A stretch of DNA of 64,000 bases from Bacteroidales bacterium UBA5833 (GTDB taxonomy: Bacteria; Bacteroidota; Bacteroidia; Bacteroidales; Lentimicrobiaceae): the NCBI GenBank assembly GCA_002433025.1, contig DJGZ01000048.1, forward strand, positions 13,741 to 77,740. Reading direction: 5' to 3'. Shown here in pieces: positions 60,053-64,000 of the stretch. The position numbers and the translations under genes were made by a program. Under the pieces are notes generated by a model. It was not told where the DNA came from. It saw only the letters and a program-made list of their open reading frames with translations, and searched no databases. Position 1 is the first letter of the stretch. Each line of letters starts with the position of its first letter.

Positions 60053-60736
60053 TTACCGCATGTTTGCAAGAGATCTGAGCAGGACGGATACGTCGAAATA
60101 CATACCCTCTATGCCATAGTCGTTTTTGCTGACTTTAAGGTAGTCGTATTTGCCGTCGATCAGCTGCTGCTGTCCGCCAAAGCCGAACCCCAGCGCCCTT
60201 AGCATGTCGTATTCGTGGGAAACCGAGATTACATGAAAGGCGGTTTTCCTGGCTAATCCATCGCCTGATCCGAAAATGGTTTCAATGATCCGGCCGAACC
60301 TGAACTCAAGCCCGGCAGCCACCTCCTGATTTCCTTTCATCCGGTGGGCATAGATCAGCGGATCGAGAAACCTTATTTCGAAAGGGTTTTCGAGCAGCAG
60401 GGCTGAGCCGTGCCTGATGATTGTTTCATAATCCTGCCCCGTTACTTCCTCTTTTCGGAGGATGCTCATCAGGCTGTCGGCCAGGGGGTGGGTGGCATAT
60501 GGGGCATAGCCGGGCTGCAGGGGGTATCCGTAATAAAGCAGGTGGTAATCCTCAACGGTAAGGGTAGTGTCATTGGCCTGTAACCGCTGCATCAGGGCGG
60601 GATAATATGATACGGATCCCTTCTTTTCAATGGCTTTTCTGATCTTTTTATACTGTGGCGGGGTAAAACTATTCCGCTGTGACATGGCGCTGCCGGCGAA
60701 TGCAAACAGCAACAGAAAAATCAGGATCTTTTTCAT
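60053..60736 (-). CDS. DUF4919-like secreted protein
   Basis: A 227-residue exported protein with a signal peptide (MKKILIFLLLFAFAGSAMSQ, cleavage near residue 20). Helical throughout, with LTVEDYHLLYYGYPLQPGYAPYATHPLADS (split) and the C-terminal ALGFGFGGQQQLIDGKYDYLKVSKN. This pattern fits the DUF4919 family, which is of unknown function. The gene lies 49 bp after the IscX-like gene on the same strand and 205 bp before the LamG gene, which has its own promoter, so it is probably co-expressed but in the first transcript. Confidence 0.75.
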   Translation of the reverse strand: MKKILIFLLLFAFAGSAMSQRNSFTPPQYKKIRKAIEKKGSVSYYPALMQRLQANDTTLTVEDYHLLYYGYPLQPGYAPYATHPLADSLMSILRKEEVTGQDYETIIRHGSALLLENPFEIRFLDPLIYAHRMKGNQEVAAGLEFRFGRIIETIFGSGDGLARKTAFHVISVSHEYDMLRALGFGFGGQQQLIDGKYDYLKVSKNDYGIEGMYFDVSVLLRSLANMR

Positions 60737-60785
60737 ACGATGGTTTTTCTTTGTTAATCAGCAGTCCCGGCGAACGGAACCCGGT

Positions 60786-61220
60786 TTACGACCAGGCTTC
60801 ATCCTCCGTAAATCCCGGATACTCATCCGTAAGGCTTATCCAGGTATAAATGATCGAGTCCAGGGTGTCTTCATCCGGAACTGCAGCATCGTTAAAGTTG
60901 GGCAATTCCCTCACCAGTTCCGTGATCCGCTGAAGGCTGATGGCGATAAGGTCTTCCTCGGGGTGGGTTTTGTTCAGCAGTATGGCAATGGTACCGTAAT
61001 TGTTCCAGTTAAGCGGAACCATGGCGGCAAGCTGCAGTTCAATGTTTTCCATGAATTCCGGAATTTTTTCTTCCTCAAGAAAAAAACCGGTTTCTGCCAT
61101 GGCCTCTTTTAACATATTGAGGTTTAACGGGATATCAGGATAGGCAGAAGGGAAAAGGTAATCATAATTCCTGAGGATGGAACCGGCAATGTTATGAATA
61201 TGAGAATCATCAGGCATCAT
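60786..61220 (-). CDS. Protein with C-terminal IscX-like domain
   Basis: A 144-residue cytoplasmic protein. Residues 1-65 are helical and unknown. Residues 70-131 match the IscX (Fe-S assembly, DUF528) pattern: W72, I78-A79, P87, D90, L106, F109, D111 and W127 fall at the same distances as in E. coli IscX (as I remember that sequence), with one residue less in the loop before the last tryptophan. IscX in E. coli works with IscS and frataxin in Fe-S assembly; here no isc or suf genes are near. The start is ATG 61220; the upstream TTG lies inside the promoter. First gene of the cluster. Confidence 0.7.
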   Translation of the reverse strand: MMPDDSHIHNIAGSILRNYDYLFPSAYPDIPLNLNMLKEAMAETGFFLEEEKIPEFMENIELQLAAMVPLNWNNYGTIAILLNKTHPEEDLIAISLQRITELVRELPNFNDAAVPDEDTLDSIIYTWISLTDEYPGFTEDEAWS

Positions 61221-61244
61221 GTGAGCGTTCCGTGTAAGATTTTT

Positions 61245-61252
61245 CAAAATTA
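61245..61252 (-). promoter_or_regulatory. -7 element for the IscX-like/DUF4919 genes
   Basis: CAAAATTA on the plus strand reads TAATTTTG on the minus strand, exact TAnnTTTG, 25 bp before the ATG at 61220. It overlaps the alternative TTG start at 61247, which argues against that start. Confidence 0.5.
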
Positions 61253-61502
61253 TAAAATCCCCGGCTTATCGTTTGCCCTGGCCCCGGTTTTTTTTAAGAA
61301 TTGCGTCTGTTTGTCATTTTTGTTACCTCAGGATTGGCCTTGCTGTGGATTTTATCCTTTTATGAATGGATGCCCGGTTCAGAATAGTCCGTCATTATGA
61401 TGCGTTGCGATTTTTTCAGCGATAACGGAGTTCCTCTGCTGTAACTGATGGAGTACTGAAAAAAGCAGGATTTCACTGAAACAATAGTCCGTAAATTTAA
61501 GA

Positions 61503-61579
61503 ATCCCGCAAGGCCCCCGCCTCAGCGGGACAAGCTGCAAAGACCCCGCAAAAGTGGCAGGGCGGGAAGCAATAGCTTG
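61503..61579. repeat. GC-rich inverted-repeat patch
   Basis: Within an AT-rich gap: CCCGC-CTCA-GCGGG hairpin (about 61517-61529), then an outer pair CAAGCT (61531-61536) / AGCTTG (61574-61579) enclosing CCCCGC and GGCGGG words. The base composition differs sharply from the surroundings. Looks like a mobile or dispersed intergenic repeat unit; no open frame. Confidence 0.5.
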
Positions 61580-61783
61580 ATTATAAATCATTTACCATTT
61601 TTAACAGGATTTCATAATCCACACTAAGTCAATTCATTAAAAATCCTTAACGGAGTATTTCTGAAAAATATCAGCGAACATTATGTTGCTCTGGTTCCGG
61701 TATAAGGCCAATGCGCGGTTATGCTTTCTTAACTGTGCAAAAGGGCTTCATGCTGACTAAAGTTTGAAATGTTGCAGCAGATT

Positions 61784-62377
61784 TCAGTCTGAAACTTTAA
61801 ACTTTGCCGCCATCCGGAAAAACTTCTGCAGGCATTGCATGGTCAGTTGTGAATCTTCCAGGGCGTTGTGGGTGTCGCCTTCCCGTTCAAAGCCGAACCA
61901 TGCCGAGATGGCTTTCAGGCTGAGGGAGCGGGGGACGGTTTTGCCGTTGGCTTCAAGGATGCGGAATGTGTAGAAGGCAATGGTATGCAGATCGATCAGC
62001 TTGTTGCTGAAGGGCCATTCGAGGTTTTCGCCGCTGTAGGCAAATTTCAGGAAGTTCACGTCAAAGATGACGCTTTGCCCGCAGATAACCAAATCGCGCA
62101 GATCGCCCCCCTGCCGTTTCAGCAGTTTGCGGATCCATTGTTCAAAGTCCTCCAGTACTTCGTATATCATGGGCGCTTCCTGCAATTCATCGAGCGAAAG
62201 CCCGTGAATCTTCTCGGCGGAAGCCGTGAAGGCCTCCTGGTTTTCGGGATACACATTGCTGAGGTAAGTTCCGAGCTCCACCCAGTTGTCGTTCAGCAAA
62301 ACTGCTCCGATCTGAATGATTTCATGATAGCCCGGCTCCGGGCCGCTCATTTCGAGGTCAACAACCAAAAAAGGCAT
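61784..62377 (-). CDS. DEDDh 3'-5' exonuclease
   Basis: A 197-residue exonuclease of the RNase T/DnaQ (DEDDh) superfamily. Start ATG 62377 gives MPFLVVDLEMSG (D7, E9 metal ligands); a longer frame would begin with TTG. The second Asp is in DVNFLKFAYS (about residue 105) and the catalytic His/last Asp are in GDTHNALEDSQLTMQCL (H and D, about 174-179). Probably trims single-stranded DNA or RNA ends; the substrate is not visible. Single gene, no clear operon partner. Confidence 0.9.
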   Translation of the reverse strand: MPFLVVDLEMSGPEPGYHEIIQIGAVLLNDNWVELGTYLSNVYPENQEAFTASAEKIHGLSLDELQEAPMIYEVLEDFEQWIRKLLKRQGGDLRDLVICGQSVIFDVNFLKFAYSGENLEWPFSNKLIDLHTIAFYTFRILEANGKTVPRSLSLKAISAWFGFEREGDTHNALEDSQLTMQCLQKFFRMAAKFKVSD

Positions 62378-62412
62378 AACAGGTTTGTGTGAGGGTGACA
62401 ATACTGAAAAAA

Positions 62413-62426
62413 AGCCCTTTCAGGCT
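62413..62426 (-). terminator. Short hairpin with T run after racemase gene
   Basis: On the minus strand AGCC-TGAAAG-GGCT followed by seven T, 45 bp after the racemase stop. The stem is only 4 bp, so termination is uncertain. Confidence 0.35.
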
Positions 62427-62470
62427 AATGAAATGCAAATATCAGTATTTATGCAATGCAATAAACGGGA

Positions 62471-63541
62471 TTACCTCACCTGCTTGCCGATATATCTTGA
62501 GTTCATGATGCGGAGCGCCCCCATATAATCCATTTTGAATTCCACGAGATCGCCGGTTTTGTAATTTTTTTCGTTCCCGCCCAGGTCGATCACGATCATA
62601 TCGCTGCTGCTGCCGGCAAATTTTATCTGCGGATCAGCCGGGAAAAGGTGGTTGCTTTCCACATCCAGCAGGCCGATGTCGAGGATTGCCCGGCAGGCTG
62701 TTTTTCCTGATGACTCAGCGTCGAAACTGAAACTGTGTCCTTCAACATTGGTGCCGATTTCGCCCATGGGAACGGTGGGTTTTTCGATCAGTTCAATGAT
62801 TTCGGCATACAGGCGCAGCACATCGTTGTGCATGCCGTTGATGACTGTATCATGATAGACATCCGTTCCCAGAAAGAGGGTTTCACCTACCCTGAAATGG
62901 TTGATCCCTTTTGGCAGTATCTTCTCAAAGATCAGCGGGATGGATACCGAGGAACCGCCTGACACATAAGGGATTTTTCGGTTAAACTTCGCTTCGATCA
63001 ACTGTTTATAGAGGCTGAGCTGTATCAGCTTGTCGTGGTTGGGAAGCACGCCGTAAAGGCAGCTCAGGTTGGTGCCTATGCCAACGACGTTGATGTGCGG
63101 GAGCCGGAAGACCTTTTCGTAAAACTCTATCAGGTCATCGCGCATCACGCCTTCGCGCAGTTCACCCATCTCGACCATGATAATTACCTGGTGAACCTTC
63201 CCCTGTTTTTCCGCCTCGGCCGAAAGTGCCTGTATGGTGCTCAACCCTGTATTGAAACTGATGTCGGCATAACGCACGATCTCCGGAATGGAGCGCATGG
63301 GAGGAGGTTTGATGTAAATTGTTTCAATTTCGGGCGACATCTTTTTGATGGCCCTGAGGTTGGATACCCTGGAGTCGCACAACTGATGGATTCCCAGGCT
63401 GATTACCTCCTGAAGGTAGAGTCTGTTTCCGCAGAGCAGCTTGGAGACAACCGCCCACTGTATGCCTTCCTCCCGGAAAAGTTTATCCAGATAATGGTAA
63501 TTATCTTTTAACTTTTGCTGATCCAGCGTTATGAATGCCAT
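62471..63541 (-). CDS. Alanine/ornithine racemase-family PLP enzyme
   Basis: A 356-residue fold-type III PLP enzyme of the alanine/ornithine racemase group (as in clostridial ornithine racemase, similar length). The PLP lysine is K34 in AVVSKLLCGN; further motifs are GIGTNLSCLYG, VSGGSSVSIPLIF, FRVGETLFLGTD and the C-terminal GSSSDMIVIDLGG. The C-terminal beta domain is short compared with classical Alr. It racemises an amino acid, alanine or ornithine or another; the substrate is not clear. The start overlaps the acetyltransferase stop by one base (TGATG), so they are co-translated. Confidence 0.88.
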   Translation of the reverse strand: MAFITLDQQKLKDNYHYLDKLFREEGIQWAVVSKLLCGNRLYLQEVISLGIHQLCDSRVSNLRAIKKMSPEIETIYIKPPPMRSIPEIVRYADISFNTGLSTIQALSAEAEKQGKVHQVIIMVEMGELREGVMRDDLIEFYEKVFRLPHINVVGIGTNLSCLYGVLPNHDKLIQLSLYKQLIEAKFNRKIPYVSGGSSVSIPLIFEKILPKGINHFRVGETLFLGTDVYHDTVINGMHNDVLRLYAEIIELIEKPTVPMGEIGTNVEGHSFSFDAESSGKTACRAILDIGLLDVESNHLFPADPQIKFAGSSSDMIVIDLGGNEKNYKTGDLVEFKMDYMGALRIMNSRYIGKQVR

Positions 63542-64000
63542 CAGACGGCCTCTTTTTTAAGACGCATTTCAAGGTATTTGTTGTCGAAGCCCAGTTTCTG
63601 ATAAAGATACCTCGCGGGATTATCCGGCTCCACATGCAGGGCGATGTCGCCATGGGCCATATTTATGGCTTCCTGCATAAGGCTTTTCCCAACGCCTTTC
63701 CCCCGGTAATTGCGATGGGTGGCAATGTATACAAGGATGTTTTCAGGAATATAACCTTCCATTCCCGTCTGATTCACCACTACAGCCCCTATTATACTGC
63801 CATTGTCCTTTGCCACCAGCGTAAATCCTCCGAACGATGCCCTGTCTTTGACAGAAAAATCAATGGCCTTCATAATGTCCTCTTTTTTGTCGCCAAACTG
63901 GTCAAGGTGCTCGAACAGAAAATCGGCTAGCGCGTTTTTGTCATTAATCCCTGGTTTTAATACTGCATTGAATACACTGTAACTAATCAGTTTGTTTTGT
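63541..64000 (-). CDS. GNAT acetyltransferase (5' end beyond window)
   Basis: The open frame continues to the right window edge, so the gene is partial: 152 codons are visible and no stop or convincing start occurs before 64000. An internal ATG at 63873 would remove an evident N-terminal extension (ISYSVFNAVLKPGINDKNAL). The C-terminal part is a GNAT fold: the acetyl-CoA motif RNYRGKGVGKSLM is at about codons 94-106, with VEPDNPARYLYQKLGFDNK at the end. It transfers acetyl from acetyl-CoA to an amine, possibly the product or substrate of the racemase that follows. Coupled to the racemase by a one-base overlap. Confidence 0.85.
   Translation of the reverse strand, partial: QNKLISYSVFNAVLKPGINDKNALADFLFEHLDQFGDKKEDIMKAIDFSVKDRASFGGFTLVAKDNGSIIGAVVVNQTGMEGYIPENILVYIATHRNYRGKGVGKSLMQEAINMAHGDIALHVEPDNPARYLYQKLGFDNKYLEMRLKKEAV

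Larger units (their letters stand above)
61221..61783. other. 563-bp intergenic region with hairpin cluster
   Basis: Between the IscX-like gene and the exonuclease gene. It contains the promoter at 61245-61252 and the hairpin-rich patch at 61503-61579; nothing protein-like. A 70-codon minus-strand open frame across the hairpin patch is not credible. Confidence 0.5.

Noticed and set aside
1..64000. CRISPR arrays, tRNA or rRNA genes, IS elements, prophage
   Set aside because: No spaced direct repeats of CRISPR size, no tRNA T-loop or acceptor pattern in intergenic gaps, no transposase or integrase among the proteins.

Overview
The window is a chromosomal segment from a member of the Bacteroidota, probably a free-living or environmental, Bacteroidales/Marinilabiliales-like lineage (lineage is inference). 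The evidence is the gene content: the gliding/type IX secretion (T9SS) cluster gldK-gldL-gldM-gldN with a porP/sprF gene in front, a porW/sprE lipoprotein, three secreted proteins with T9SS C-terminal sorting domains, a DUF2723 membrane protein, and the lptE-TPR-secG order. Many genes are preceded by TAnnTTTG, the Bacteroidota -7 element, rather than by a proteobacterial -10. I saw no rRNA, tRNA, CRISPR array, insertion sequence or prophage.

Layout. 1-6.1 kb (minus strand): an HD-domain hydrolase; a pterin pair (6-pyruvoyl-tetrahydropterin-synthase-like gene and folE); and an operon porW/sprE - bactofilin - atpZ - small membrane protein. 6.3-9.8 kb (plus): LytM-type M23 peptidase, dxr and rseP. 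9.9-11.8 kb (minus): two tandem YitT-family membrane proteins. 12.2-18.2 kb (plus): porP/sprF with its own promoter, then gldKLMN with its own promoter and a strong terminator. 18.3-23.6 kb: recG, an 800-bp repeat-bearing spacer, pheT. 24.1-29.5 kb: sigma-54 activator, lptE, TPR protein, secG, then groES-groEL. 29.7-31.9 kb: DUF4468 protein facing a 5'-nucleotidase and a small beta-grasp-like protein. 32.3-36.6 kb: a tight mevalonate-pathway operon (HMG-CoA reductase, GYDIA-type GHMP kinase, diphosphomevalonate decarboxylase, mevalonate kinase). 36.7-38.8 kb: adenine deaminase and an ArsR-type regulator. 38.9-45.0 kb (minus): Ig-like lipoprotein; then an ECF sigma factor with a membrane-anchored, barrel-like partner and a T9SS cargo protein. 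45.3-49.6 kb: two more T9SS cargo proteins (M1 aminopeptidase, CotH-family). 49.7-53.4 kb (minus): polysaccharide deacetylase and DUF2723 protein. 53.7-55.1 kb: phosphoglycerate mutase and a PPP-family phosphatase. 55.2-61.2 kb (minus): an unusual cluster made of a tandem CbbX/SpoVK-type AAA+ ATPase with N-terminal W-rich repeats and TPRs, a LamG-SH3-multi-TM protein, a DUF4919-like secreted protein and a protein ending in an IscX-like domain. 61.8-64 kb (minus): DEDDh exonuclease, PLP-dependent alanine/ornithine-type racemase, and a GNAT acetyltransferase that runs off the right edge.

Working together: the T9SS motor/ring genes (porW/sprE, gldKLMN, porP) and three T9SS cargo proteins show a functioning outer-membrane export route; rseP, lptE, secG and the M23 peptidase belong to general envelope upkeep. 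The most notable points are dxr (MEP pathway) and an apparently complete mevalonate pathway in one genome; the 55-61 kb AAA+/LamG/IscX-like cluster, which I cannot match to a described system; the ECF sigma/barrel-fused partner; a nine-G tract inside porP; and a palindrome in front of groES where CIRCE would usually be expected.
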